From: Pirellulaceae bacterium
GTDB taxonomy: Bacteria > Planctomycetota > Planctomycetia > Pirellulales > Pirellulaceae
NCBI GenBank assembly: GCA_022446825.1
Contig: JAKVBY010000040.1
Coordinates: forward strand, 1 to 35,751
Direction of reading: 5' to 3'
DNA: 35,751 nucleotides
Positions 1 to 8,942 of this stretch are shown one piece after another. The notes beneath the pieces were generated by a model. It did not search any database and was not told the origin of the DNA. It saw nothing but the letters and a program-made list of their open reading frames with translations. The stretch's first letter is position 1, and each line of letters starts with the position of its first letter. The position numbers and the translations under genes were made by a program.

Positions 1-2
1 GG

Positions 3-122
3 CTTGAAGGTGGTATGAGGTCGTGCGAAAATCGAGGGCTGTTGACCGCTGGAGGTCGTCACTTGTTGGTGGTGGACTTTTGGGCCGCTGCACTCCGTTT
101 AGGGTTAGAAACAAAGGCTTGA
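3..122 (+). CDS. Possible C-terminal tail of an upstream gene (partial)
   Basis: Frame 3 is open from the left edge of the window to a TGA at 120-122, giving about 39 residues that end in FWAAALRLGLETKA. The stop lies 3 nt before the groES ATG, the kind of spacing seen between translationally coupled operon genes, and this is the main reason to list it. The fragment is too short to assign a family. A chance open frame is a real alternative, because an internal ATG at 15 would give only a 35-aa peptide. Confidence 0.3.
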   Translation, partial: LEGGMRSCENRGLLTAGGRHLLVVDFWAAALRLGLETKA

Positions 123-125
123 TTG

Positions 126-413
126 ATGAAACTTGAACCGCTTGGGGATAAGGTCGTGGTGCGACGTGTGGAGGCGGAGAGTGAGACCGCTGGTGGGATC
201 ATACTTCCGGATTCGGCCAAGGAAAGCTCGCAGGAAGGCCGAGTCCTTGCGATCGGTGATGGTCGTTTGTTAGGTGATGGCAAGCGAATGAAACCGCAAG
301 TTTCCGAGGGTGATCGAGTGATTTTTTCGAGCTATGCTGGAACGGAAGTGGTTGTGGATGACCATTCGCTGTTACTCATGAGCGAAGAGGACGTGTTGGC
401 CGTCTTAGAGTAG
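126..413 (+). CDS. groES: Co-chaperonin GroES (10 kDa)
   Basis: GroES forms the heptameric lid that caps the GroEL folding chamber in the cytoplasm. The 95-aa product has the normal family length. It begins MKLEPLGDKVVVRR, contains the mobile loop that docks on GroEL (ETAGGIILPDSAKESSQEG, about residues 20-38), and then the roof and beta-barrel segments (GDRVIFSSYAGTEV) and the usual end SEEDVLAVLE. A TTG directly before the ATG is a possible start, but the ATG fits the family N-terminus. A weak purine-rich AAGG lies about 10 nt upstream. No groEL follows: the next gene is a secreted repeat protein. Its partner chaperonin must therefore be elsewhere or upstream of the window. I saw no CIRCE inverted repeat in the 122 nt available. 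Confidence 0.95.
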   Translation: MKLEPLGDKVVVRRVEAESETAGGIILPDSAKESSQEGRVLAIGDGRLLGDGKRMKPQVSEGDRVIFSSYAGTEVVVDDHSLLLMSEEDVLAVLE

Positions 414-575
414 GTCTCTCAGAAGGTAGATTTTTTGGTTTGATTTCGAGTCGGCTTGCGGTACAAGGTAGGCAACGATGCTGTAAGTGTTGGGGCGTAG
501 AGCAACACATCGTCGCATGCGCGTCTAGGTTTATGGCACTCTACGTTTAAACATGTCATTGGACGGAGTACTATT

Positions 576-1694
576 ATGTCCTTCCGAGCGTTTACCTGCT
601 GTTTGATTGTTGTATTTTTCGGCTTAAATTTGACGGAACTTGGCGCTGAGGAGCGCCGTACGTTGGATGAGCCTGTCCGAAGAGCAATTGGCCGTGGGCT
701 TTCATTTTTGAAAGCGAAAGGACAGGCAGCCGATGGTTCTTTTTCTCGATCTGCAGGGCCGGGCGTGACTGCACTTGTGACGACGGCGATCTTAAAACAC
801 GGCGTATCGGCAGACGATCCCACAGTCCAGCGAGCGTTAAAATGGCTTGAAGGTTTTCAGCGGGAAGACGGAGGGATTCATCGGGAAGGCACCTTTTACC
901 GTAACTACGAGACCTGCTTGGCAATCCTCTGTTTTGTTGAAGCGAATGCAGACGGTAGATACGACGCGCTTTTGGCCAAAGCGGACGCGTTTGTAAAAGG
1001 ACTTCAGTGGGACGAGGACCACGGGAAATCAGAATCAGATTATGCTTTCGGAGGGCAAGGGTACGGCAAGCACAAACGAGCCGATTTGTCCAATACCTCG
1101 TTTTTCGTAGAAGCTCTCACGGCGACTGGTAATGATGAGGATTGTGAAGCGATTCAGAAAGCGTTGGTGTTTATTTCACGGTGCCAGAACCTGGAAAGCC
1201 AACATAATACCACACCGTTTCCAGCCAAGAATCCTGACGGAGGGATGATCTACACGCCAGATGTCGGTGGCTATAGCCAAGCAGGGAAAACGGCAAACGG
1301 AGGTTTGCGGAGTTATGGATCCATGACTTACGCTGGTTTGAAGAGTATGATTTTTGCTGGCCTCGGACCTGAGGACAAGCGTGTGAAGGCCGCCGTTGAA
1401 TGGATTCGAGCGCACTATGATCTGGAGATGAATCCAGGCATGGGGAAAGCAGGGCTCTACTATTATTACCACACTTTTGCCAAGGCGTTGGATGCATTAG
1501 GTCAGGAGAGTGTCAGCGATCTGGATGGGGAGACGCATGATTGGCGAAGCGAATTGTCGCAGGAGTTGGTGACCAGGCAACAGCAAGATGGTTCTTGGAT
1601 TAACGAGGGAAATGAGCGTTGGATGGAAGGTGATCCAAATTTGGTGACGGGTTATGCTCTGCTCGCTCTGGCGTATTGTCGTCCAAAAGAGTGA
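576..1694 (+). CDS. Secreted prenyltransferase/squalene-oxidase repeat protein (terpene-cyclase-like alpha toroid)
   Basis: This 372-aa protein starts with a signal peptide (MSFRAFTCCLIVVFFGLNL, cleavage probably near residue 24). The rest is a series of helical repeats of the squalene cyclase/prenyltransferase alpha-alpha type, marked by repeated D-G-S/G motifs: ADGSFSRSAGPG, EDGGIHREGTFYRNYETC, PDGGMIYTPD, SYGSMTYAGL and QDGSWINEGN. Many such proteins occur in planctomycetes without a proven enzyme activity. I do not see the DxDD acid motif of class II cyclases, so a structural or binding role is at least as likely as catalysis. A GGAG ribosome binding site at 565-568 supports the ATG. The neighbouring genes do not indicate a terpene pathway. 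Confidence 0.85.
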   Translation: MSFRAFTCCLIVVFFGLNLTELGAEERRTLDEPVRRAIGRGLSFLKAKGQAADGSFSRSAGPGVTALVTTAILKHGVSADDPTVQRALKWLEGFQREDGGIHREGTFYRNYETCLAILCFVEANADGRYDALLAKADAFVKGLQWDEDHGKSESDYAFGGQGYGKHKRADLSNTSFFVEALTATGNDEDCEAIQKALVFISRCQNLESQHNTTPFPAKNPDGGMIYTPDVGGYSQAGKTANGGLRSYGSMTYAGLKSMIFAGLGPEDKRVKAAVEWIRAHYDLEMNPGMGKAGLYYYYHTFAKALDALGQESVSDLDGETHDWRSELSQELVTRQQQDGSWINEGNERWMEGDPNLVTGYALLALAYCRPKE

Positions 1695-1823
1695 TTTTCG
1701 GCTCTCCAGTTCTGTTTGTGGACACACATGTTGGTGCACCGTCGACCAGGGAGAGTCGCTTGTGGTGAAGTTGGGGTTCGCGTTGTCTTCTAGAGGTTCT
1801 GTACTTCGAGAGGGATGGCCGGC

Positions 1824-4800
1824 ATGTACGTTCGTTGTCCCCACTGCAAAATTGCCAACGAAGCCGCAGAGTCGGTCGCATGGGCGGACTTTCGATGCGT
1901 CGGGTGTGGTCAGCGTCTGACTTTACTTGGTGAGGAAACGGTCGAATTTAAAGCGGGTGCCAGCAAGCAGCAACTCGGACATTTTGAGTTGATCCGCAAA
2001 ATTGGATCGGGGTCTTTTGGGACAGTTTGGCAGGCGCGAGATCTAGAATTGGATCGTGCTGTCGCAATCAAGATTCCGCACCAAGTCGAGATGTCCCCGC
2101 GTGAAACGGAAAAGTTTTTGCGAGAGGCTCGGGCCGCCGCACAGTTGCAGCACCCGAATCTCATTCCGGTACATGAAATTGGGCGGGTGGGCCGTACCAT
2201 TTATATCGCCTCTGATTTTGTTGAAGGGATCACGCTGGCCGATTGGTTGACGGGCAATCAACCAACTCCGCCCGCTTGTGCGGATTTATGTCGCAAACTA
2301 GCCCTCGCACTTCACCACGCGCACGATGCTGGCGTGATTCATCGTGACCTGAAACCATCGAACATTATCATGGATTCAGAATGGGAACCTCATGTTACTG
2401 ATTTCGGTTTGGCAAAACGTGAAGAAGCAGAGGTGACAATGACACGCGACGGTGATGTCATTGGAACGCCAGCGTATATGTCGCCTGAGCAAGCACGTGG
2501 TAATTCCCATAATGTAGACCGTCGCACTGATGTCTACTCATTGGGTGTTATTTTGTTTCAAATGTTGACGGGAGAACGGCCGTTTCGTGGCAGCCCTCGG
2601 ATGATCTTGCATCAAGTTTTATATGAGGATGTGCCATCGCCGCGCAACTTAAACCACCGTGTTCCCGAGGATCTTGACACCATATGCATGAAATGCTTGG
2701 AGAAATCACTTGATCGGCGGTATTTGAGTGGGGCGGCGGTCGCCGAGGAGTTGGGGCGTTTTCTCGAACACCGAGCAATCTTGGCTCGGCCGATTTCTCC
2801 ATTACGAAGAACGGCGCGCTGGGCGCGTCGCAATCCGATCGTGTCTTTATTGTCAGCGTGCTTGCTGCTCAGTCTGCTGCTGGGGTTGGGAGGCGTGACG
2901 GGACAATGGTTTCGGGCTCAGGAATTGGCCACGGTCGCTGATGTCGCAGCCAGCCGAGCAAAACGTGAGGCGACAGCTGCGAGGGAAGCGGCGAATCGAG
3001 AAAGCGTATTACGTCAAAGAACAGAGCGTTATCTCTACATTGCCGACATGAACATGGTTCAACAGGCTTACGAATTTACAGATCCAGATCGGGTGGTACG
3101 CATGCTTGCGCGTTATCGTCCGGAGAGCAAAGAGGTGACGGATCTGCGGAGTTTCGAATGGTACTATTGGCGGCAGCAGTCGTGTCGCTGGGACAGGAAT
3201 CTCGTCGGGCATCAGGGCCCGGTTTATGCCGTTGCCTTTTCGCCCAGCGGGGGGCGGCTGGTGACTGCGGGAGCAGATCAAATAGTTCGGGTCTGGGATG
3301 TCACGTCCGGTGACTTAAAGCATGACTTGGCATCTCATGTAGGCGATGTCTTTGCGTTGGCGTTCTCACCGACAGGGGAGAAAGTAGTTTCTGCGGGTGC
3401 GGATTCCACACTGCGTGTCTGGAATGTAGAGAGGGGTGAGTTACTGGCTAAGTTGGCAGGGCACCACGGTAGCATTTTCTCACTTGCCTTCTCTCGGGAT
3501 GGGTCGCAGATTGTTTCCGCGGGATCGGATCGTGTCATTCGTGTTTGGGATTTGAAGACAGGAACGGAAGAAACGACCTTTATGGGACACTTGGATTTTG
3601 TTTATTCAGTCGCACTTTCGCATGATGGAACCAGGGTGGCGTCTGCAGGGCTGGACCGAACGATTAGATTGTGGAACCTTGCTTCAGGAAGTTGTGAAGG
3701 TGTTTTTAGGGGGCATGATCTCGAAGTGTGGTCTGTGGCATTTTCACCTGATGATGAATTTGTCGCGTCAGGGAGCGGTGACAAAACAGTTAAATTGTGG
3801 GATCGATTGACGGGTAAGGCCGTTGCCACACTCGAGGGGCACCAAGACCGAGTACGCTGTGTTTGCTTTCAGGGTGATGGAACTCTGCTTATTTCTGGCA
3901 GTCAGGATCGGACAATCTGTTCCTGGGACCTGACTGTCAACGAAGAACCGCTCGCCGTGCCGATTCGAAATATCGAGCGCGCACCAGAATATTTTTTTGA
4001 ACGCATGCAGTTACCTGCCAACGGACGCATTAAAGCAACGCTGAAGGGTCATGTGGGGTCTGTTAACCACGTTGCGGTTTGTAATGATGGTGCAACACTT
4101 GCGTCGGCGAGTGAGGATGGAACAGTGAAGTTGTGGAAGGCAGGTGAATTGACTCCGCACAATGTGGTGCGTGTGCACCATGCTACAGTCAACTCGCTAG
4201 TGTTTTCCCCAGACGATTCAGAGTTGATCAGCGGAAGCAACGATAGAACGTTACGCGTGATTGATGTTGCAGGACGGCACGAAGTATGTGAACCACGTGA
4301 ACATGGACGTATTGTGTTGTGTGTAGCCCGGTCACCCGATGGAGAGCAAATCGCTTCGGGGGGAGTCGGAAATGTGATCCGCATCTGGCACCAAAATGTG
4401 CTGAAGCCGCTGGAACTCCGAGGGCACAGCGGACCGATAGCATCCATGGCATTTTCATCGAACGGCAAAAAATTAGCTTCGGCAAGCCATGATGGCACGG
4501 TGAAGATTTGGGATATTTCCTTGGCCCAACAGGTTGTAAGCATCGACGCACATGAAAATCGATCGCAAACCGTTGTTTATTTAAAGCACGATAAGCGGAT
4601 TGCCACGGCTGGAGGGGACGGTTTGATAAAAATTTGGAGTTCCACGACAGGGGAGCAACTCGCGAGTTTTGCGGGCCATAAATCAAAAGTTTGGTGCCTG
4701 GCTATTTCCGCAGACGGAACCCGTTTGGCGTCCGCAAGTGCTGACCGGACAGTCCGGCTTTGGGATATCGGAAAGGGTGCGGAACTGCTCGCGCTTCGTG

Positions 4801-5084
4801 GACACGCCGACACAGTGCATTGCGTTACTTTCGCACCAGATGGTAAAACGCTGGCATCTGGAAGCGCGGATAAAACGGTAAAATTGTGGGATACCGAGAC
4901 AGGCGAGCCAAAGGCAACTTTGGTTGGTCATGAACACCGTGTTTGGGCCGTCGCTTTTTCATCCGATCAACAAGTACTTGCTTCCGCGAGCTATGAAATT
5001 CGACTTTGGGAGGGAGCAAGACGAGGAGCAGCTGATTTTGTCGAGCCGTCAGCTCAGCGCGATGCGTTTAGTTTGCGTCGTTAA
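1824..5084 (+). CDS. Hanks-type Ser/Thr protein kinase with N-terminal zinc ribbon, one TM segment and 14 WD40 repeats
   Basis: Domains in order: an N-terminal zinc ribbon with two CxxC pairs (CPHC near residue 5 and CVGC near 25); a protein kinase domain from about 53 to 320 with the glycine loop GSGSFGTVW, the lysine in VAIKIP, the catalytic loop HRDLKPSN (about 173), DFGLAK (about 193) and GTPAYMSPEQ; a hydrophobic span of about 20 residues near 340-361; a basic/coiled linker; and from about 458 to the end 14 WD40 units, most with GH and WD landmarks. Fourteen fits two seven-bladed propellers. The kinase should lie in the cytoplasm and the propellers across the membrane. An ATG also exists at 1815, but the GAGAGGG at 1808-1814 touches it and sits 9 nt before 1824, so the later start is preferred. 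All main catalytic residues are present. Confidence 0.93.
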   Translation: MYVRCPHCKIANEAAESVAWADFRCVGCGQRLTLLGEETVEFKAGASKQQLGHFELIRKIGSGSFGTVWQARDLELDRAVAIKIPHQVEMSPRETEKFLREARAAAQLQHPNLIPVHEIGRVGRTIYIASDFVEGITLADWLTGNQPTPPACADLCRKLALALHHAHDAGVIHRDLKPSNIIMDSEWEPHVTDFGLAKREEAEVTMTRDGDVIGTPAYMSPEQARGNSHNVDRRTDVYSLGVILFQMLTGERPFRGSPRMILHQVLYEDVPSPRNLNHRVPEDLDTICMKCLEKSLDRRYLSGAAVAEELGRFLEHRAILARPISPLRRTARWARRNPIVSLLSACLLLSLLLGLGGVTGQWFRAQELATVADVAASRAKREATAAREAANRESVLRQRTERYLYIADMNMVQQAYEFTDPDRVVRMLARYRPESKEVTDLRSFEWYYWRQQSCRWDRNLVGHQGPVYAVAFSPSGGRLVTAGADQIVRVWDVTSGDLKHDLASHVGDVFALAFSPTGEKVVSAGADSTLRVWNVERGELLAKLAGHHGSIFSLAFSRDGSQIVSAGSDRVIRVWDLKTGTEETTFMGHLDFVYSVALSHDGTRVASAGLDRTIRLWNLASGSCEGVFRGHDLEVWSVAFSPDDEFVASGSGDKTVKLWDRLTGKAVATLEGHQDRVRCVCFQGDGTLLISGSQDRTICSWDLTVNEEPLAVPIRNIERAPEYFFERMQLPANGRIKATLKGHVGSVNHVAVCNDGATLASASEDGTVKLWKAGELTPHNVVRVHHATVNSLVFSPDDSELISGSNDRTLRVIDVAGRHEVCEPREHGRIVLCVARSPDGEQIASGGVGNVIRIWHQNVLKPLELRGHSGPIASMAFSSNGKKLASASHDGTVKIWDISLAQQVVSIDAHENRSQTVVYLKHDKRIATAGGDGLIKIWSSTTGEQLASFAGHKSKVWCLAISADGTRLASASADRTVRLWDIGKGAELLALRGHADTVHCVTFAPDGKTLASGSADKTVKLWDTETGEPKATLVGHEHRVWAVAFSSDQQVLASASYEIRLWEGARRGAADFVEPSAQRDAFSLRR

Positions 5085-5132
5085 ACCCCGGCGTTCCCGT
5101 GGCTCGGATTCACCATTATTTGAGATGACACA

Positions 5133-6029
5133 ATGACGATGAAGCAACTTGAAATTGGTCCTCTTTACTACGAATTCAGTCGTCACAACGAACCGCGGAT
5201 CCGTATTGAATCGGGGCAAACCCTTTTAGTCCAAACGGAAGACGCGTTTTCAGGTCAAATTCGCACAAATGAGGATCGTCGGGACAAAACCGAAGTACCC
5301 AATAGCAATCCGCAGACGGGCCCGATTTGGGTCGAGCAAGCAAAGCCGGGGGACACTCTGGCAGTAAAGATTTTGAGTATTGAAGCGAGTTTGGGGCAAT
5401 GTGCAACGAGGACCTCGGATCCGAAGCAATTGGGAGAATGGTTAGGAGATGATTGTCCGCATGGCACCCATATTGCGAAAATTTCAGACGACATGATTCA
5501 TTGGAGTGATCAAGTCAAGATTCCATATGCTCCGATGCTAGGGTGCATTGGGACGGCTCCTGCAGAGGGAGTGCCTACAACAGGGCCGGCCGGCGTGCAT
5601 GGGGGAAATATGGATATTGTGGAAACGTCTCCCGGTAGTACCGTCTTTTTGCCAGTGTTTGTGGATGGCGGGTTGCTCTATCTTGGAGATGCCCATGCGG
5701 CGATGGGGCATGGAGAACTTTCGGCGAGTGGCCTAGAAATGCCCTCCAATACAGTCATTTGTGTTGAATTACTCAAAGACCAAGTAATTCCCGGTCCGCG
5801 TATTGAATCTTCCACGGAAATTATGACGATTGCTACTGGCTGTCCTATGGAGCGGTCGATCGCGCAAGGTTACGCCTGGTTAAGTTTGTGGATGGAAGAG
5901 GAGTTTGGCTGGAGTCGGTGGCGTGCGTTCGATCTTTTGACACATGTCGGCAAAATTTCTGTTGGATACTATGGAATTGGTACCGTCGCCACAAAAATTG
6001 AAAAGCGTTACGTGACTTGTGGTGATTGA
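5133..6029 (+). CDS. Acetamidase/formamidase family protein (FmdA/AmdA)
   Basis: The 298-aa product matches the acetamidase/formamidase family, whose members release ammonia from short-chain amides in the cytoplasm. Supporting features are the start with a beta-rich segment, NPQTGPIWVEQAKPGDTLAV (about residues 57-76), the metal- and substrate-site region MLGCIGTAPAEG followed by GVHGGNMD, and LGDAHAAMGHGELSASGLE. The length agrees with the family's usual size of about 300 residues, and there is no signal peptide. A second in-frame ATG at 5139 could be the start. The gene lies 48 nt after the WD40 kinase on the same strand and is followed by a good intrinsic terminator. Substrate specificity cannot be read from the sequence. 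I saw no amide transporter or urea/nitrogen gene nearby. Confidence 0.85.
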   Translation: MTMKQLEIGPLYYEFSRHNEPRIRIESGQTLLVQTEDAFSGQIRTNEDRRDKTEVPNSNPQTGPIWVEQAKPGDTLAVKILSIEASLGQCATRTSDPKQLGEWLGDDCPHGTHIAKISDDMIHWSDQVKIPYAPMLGCIGTAPAEGVPTTGPAGVHGGNMDIVETSPGSTVFLPVFVDGGLLYLGDAHAAMGHGELSASGLEMPSNTVICVELLKDQVIPGPRIESSTEIMTIATGCPMERSIAQGYAWLSLWMEEEFGWSRWRAFDLLTHVGKISVGYYGIGTVATKIEKRYVTCGD

Positions 6030-6084
6030 GCGCGAACTGGGAGAAAGAACATCAGTTGGTTTTGCTACCAGACTTGTCGAGGTG

Positions 6085-6112
6085 CGCTGTTTTGTGTGCA
6101 AACAGCGTTTTT
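6085..6112 (+). terminator. Intrinsic terminator after the amidase gene
   Basis: A perfect 8-bp stem, CGCTGTTT (6085-6092) with AAACAGCG (6100-6107), has a 7-nt loop and is followed by five T residues. It lies 56 nt after the stop codon and fits a rho-independent terminator. Confidence 0.75.
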
Positions 6113-6286
6113 CACAACGCTTCGGGCGCATCGCGATGGCTCGGATCTGGCCTGACCGCTGTTCGTCCAATCACGCAGTCTCGTTTCGTTTACCGTAAGT
6201 ACCGTAACCGAGTCAGAAACCGAATGATCGCAGTTTCACTCTGTGAGGTGTATAATTTTGGTCTGGCTTAGAAATTCGTAAATATT

Positions 6287-6314
6287 TTGACCGAATTGTC
6301 AGCGTCGTTAAGAT
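6287..6314 (+). promoter_or_regulatory. Candidate sigma70-type promoter for the PSD1/DUF1501 operon
   Basis: TTGACC (6287-6292) and TAAGAT (6309-6314) are separated by 16 nt, about 80 nt before the start of the cytochrome/DUF1549 gene. This is a fair match found by eye, not experimentally supported. Confidence 0.35.
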
Positions 6315-6394
6315 AGAGCGTTCCGGTTGGGAGTTAACACATACGACTGGACGTTCGATGGTTGGGCATAGCTTGATCTTTTTGCGAGGGTTGG

Positions 6395-8932
6395 ATGGTG
6401 ACTCGAGGTTTTGTCGCAGCGACATGGATAGCGATGTTCTTGCCCCTGGCCAGTTTGGGGCTGGCCAGTTCGCAGGCCGCCGAGCTGGTCGATTATGTGC
6501 GTGATGTCAAACCGATTTTGATCGAGCACTGTAGAAAATGCCATGGGCCGAATAAGCGAGAGGCGGGGCTCCGTATCGATCTTGCGGCGGCCTTGCTCGA
6601 GGGCAGCGACAGTGGCGCCGTTGTTGTGCCATCAAAAGCTACTGAAAGTTTGATCTGGCAAGCCATTTCTGGACTAGAAGGTGTCTCGAAGATGCCACCT
6701 GAAGGAGAGTCACTTTCTGCTCGTGAAATCACGACCCTGAAAAATTGGATTGACCAGGGCGCACACGCTCCGGAAGACGAAGTGATGGAGGATGTGCAAT
6801 CAGATCATTGGTCCTTCCAGCCGCCGATGCGACCCGCACTGGGGAAGAGTGTAAATCCTAATTGGGCAAAGAATGGGATTGATTTCTTTGTTATGGAAGA
6901 ATTGTCCAAGCGTGGCTTGGTGGCCTCGATGCGTGCACCAAGAGAAACGTTGGTGCGGCGCGTCAGTTTCGATGTCCGAGGTTTGCCACCGGCCCTGGAC
7001 GAAATTGAAACGTTTGTTGAGGATCCAAGTCCGGACGCCTATGAACGTATGGTGGACCGTCAACTGGTGAGCCCGGCTTATGGAGAACGTTGGGGACGAC
7101 ATTGGTTGGATCAGGCGCGTTACGCTGACTCAAATGGGTATACGCGTGACTTTGGGAGAGAGATCTGGAAGTATCGCGATTGGGTCATTCAAGCTTTCAA
7201 TCGGGATTTGCCGTTCGATCAGTTCACCGTAGAGCAGATTGCCGGAGATTTGTTGCCCGACGCGACCCTGGAGCAACGCATTGCCACAGGGTTTCATCGT
7301 AATACGCTCATCAATGGAGAAGGTGGTACGGACCAGGAGCAGTTTCGTGTTGACGCGGTTGCAGATCGTGTTGCTACAACCGGGGCGGTCTTTCTCGGTT
7401 TGACCTTAGGGTGTGCACGTTGTCATCAGCACAAATTTGATCCACTGTCGCAGCGCGAATACTATCAAATTTTTGCCTTTTTTAATAACTGCGACGAGCC
7501 AACGATGGAGGCACCGAGTGATTGGCAAATTGCAGATGGTTGGGTGGAAAAGCGAACAGCGATGCTTGAGGAGATTAAGGTCAAGCAAGATGAACTCAAG
7601 GGCCAGCAAGCCGAAATCGAAAAGAAGCAACGCGAATGGGAGACGACGATCACTCCGGAACGCCGAGCAAAGTATCCTGGAAATGTTCAGGAAGCGATTC
7701 TTAAGGCTTTTGATGAGCGCGATGGAAATGAGAAAAAATTAGTTGGTGACGTTTACCTGAAAACAGATGAGGCACGGGCCAGTTTTGCGTTGATTGATGA
7801 AATCAATGCGTTGCGAGAAGCGGCACCGCAGATTGCGACCACAATGGTGCTGCAAGAGCGTTCCGACGACAATCGCCGTAAAACGCATGTTCATCGTCGC
7901 GGAAACTTTTTGGATCATGGCGCTTTGGTGGTGCCTCAAGTGCCCGCCGTGTTGCATCCGATTCCGACATCCGCCGAGCGTCCAAATCGTTTGGACTTTG
8001 CTAAATGGTTAGTGGACGCAGGTAATCCATTAACCCCGCGGGTTGTGGTGAATCGATACTGGCAGCGTTTCTTCGGGCGCGGGCTCGTGGAGACTGAAAA
8101 TGATTTTGGCATGCAAGGGTCGCTGCCCACGCATCCTCAGCTCTTGGAGTGGCTGGCGACGGAGTTTATGACACGTCAGTGGGGGATCAAGTCGATGCAC
8201 CGACTTGTTTTATGCTCGGCATCCTATCGTCAATCATCTCGCTATCGCGCTGATTTAGCGGTTGTCGATCCTCGCAATGATTTGCTAGGTCGACAAAATC
8301 GCATCCGCTTGGAGTCGGAGATGATTCGCGATAATGCATTATCCGTCAGTGGATTGCTGGCAAAGACGATTGGTGGTCCGAGCGTACATCCGCCTCAGCC
8401 CGATGGGGTATTTGCTTTCACGCAAGATCCCAAAGGCTGGAATACCGATGTAGGAACAAATCGCTTTCGTCGAGGAATGTATACGTTTTTCTGGAGGTCG
8501 AGTCCTTATCCGTCCTTAATGGTGTTTGATTTTCCTCGGTCAAATGTGACGTGTACGCGTCGGGTGCGCTCCAATACTCCGATCCAGGCGTTAACGCTTG
8601 CCAATGATGTCCAATTCATTGAATGCGCCCGAGAATTGGCAAAGGAAGTGTTGGAGGTTGAAATGGATGAAGCGAGACGTGTGGCATTGACGTTTCGAGT
8701 TTGTCTGGGACGTTGGCCCAATGCCCGGGAAGCCACCGCGTTGAAGCAGGTACTGCAAAAGCAGCAAGAGGAATTTAGTGAGGATCTAAGTGCGGCGCAC
8801 GCATTTGCTGGGCTTGCAGAGCCGAGTTCTGCCGCGTCCGATGAGCAGATTGGTACGGTGTTGAAAGTGGCGAGTTGGACTGCTCTTTGTCGGGTGATTA
8901 TGAACGTTGACGAGTTTATTACACGAGAGTGA
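6395..8932 (+). CDS. Planctomycete cytochrome-c-like PSCyt1 / DUF1549 (PSD) / DUF1553 (PSD1) protein
   Basis: An 845-aa exported protein with a signal peptide (hydrophobic stretch about residues 9-24). An N-terminal cytochrome-c-like PSCyt1 domain follows, in which YVRDVKPILIEHCRKCHG carries the haem-binding CxxCH. The DUF1549 region spans about 150-350 (FVMEELSKRGL, ERWGRHWLDQARYADSNGY) and includes a second CxxCH in CARCHQHKFDPLS. A charged coiled-coil-like stretch lies near 390-440. The DUF1553 domain fills the C-terminal half (VVNRYWQRFFGRGLVETENDFG). These proteins are abundant in planctomycetes and are thought to act in redox or polysaccharide-linked processes outside the cytoplasm, but no reaction is established. 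GAGGG at 6386-6390 supports this ATG. The DUF1501 gene 10 nt downstream is its usual partner. Confidence 0.93.
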   Translation: MVTRGFVAATWIAMFLPLASLGLASSQAAELVDYVRDVKPILIEHCRKCHGPNKREAGLRIDLAAALLEGSDSGAVVVPSKATESLIWQAISGLEGVSKMPPEGESLSAREITTLKNWIDQGAHAPEDEVMEDVQSDHWSFQPPMRPALGKSVNPNWAKNGIDFFVMEELSKRGLVASMRAPRETLVRRVSFDVRGLPPALDEIETFVEDPSPDAYERMVDRQLVSPAYGERWGRHWLDQARYADSNGYTRDFGREIWKYRDWVIQAFNRDLPFDQFTVEQIAGDLLPDATLEQRIATGFHRNTLINGEGGTDQEQFRVDAVADRVATTGAVFLGLTLGCARCHQHKFDPLSQREYYQIFAFFNNCDEPTMEAPSDWQIADGWVEKRTAMLEEIKVKQDELKGQQAEIEKKQREWETTITPERRAKYPGNVQEAILKAFDERDGNEKKLVGDVYLKTDEARASFALIDEINALREAAPQIATTMVLQERSDDNRRKTHVHRRGNFLDHGALVVPQVPAVLHPIPTSAERPNRLDFAKWLVDAGNPLTPRVVVNRYWQRFFGRGLVETENDFGMQGSLPTHPQLLEWLATEFMTRQWGIKSMHRLVLCSASYRQSSRYRADLAVVDPRNDLLGRQNRIRLESEMIRDNALSVSGLLAKTIGGPSVHPPQPDGVFAFTQDPKGWNTDVGTNRFRRGMYTFFWRSSPYPSLMVFDFPRSNVTCTRRVRSNTPIQALTLANDVQFIECARELAKEVLEVEMDEARRVALTFRVCLGRWPNAREATALKQVLQKQQEEFSEDLSAAHAFAGLAEPSSAASDEQIGTVLKVASWTALCRVIMNVDEFITRE

Positions 8933-8942
8933 TGAAGATCGA

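Larger units (their letters stand above)
6030..6394. other. 365-bp intergenic region between the amidase and PSD1 genes
   Basis: It holds a terminator hairpin at 6085-6112, a perfect TATAAT at 6251-6256 with no convincing -35 box, and a better promoter candidate at 6287-6314. An 81-codon open frame across it has no ribosome binding site and no recognisable features, and I regard it as chance. Confidence 0.6.

Noticed and set aside
487..508. GTGTTG/CAACAC hairpin after groES
   Set aside because: A 6-bp stem with a 10-nt loop and no T-run; too weak to call a terminator.
6026..6271. 81-codon plus-strand frame after the amidase gene
   Set aside because: It overlaps the amidase stop, runs through a terminator hairpin and shows no protein-like features.
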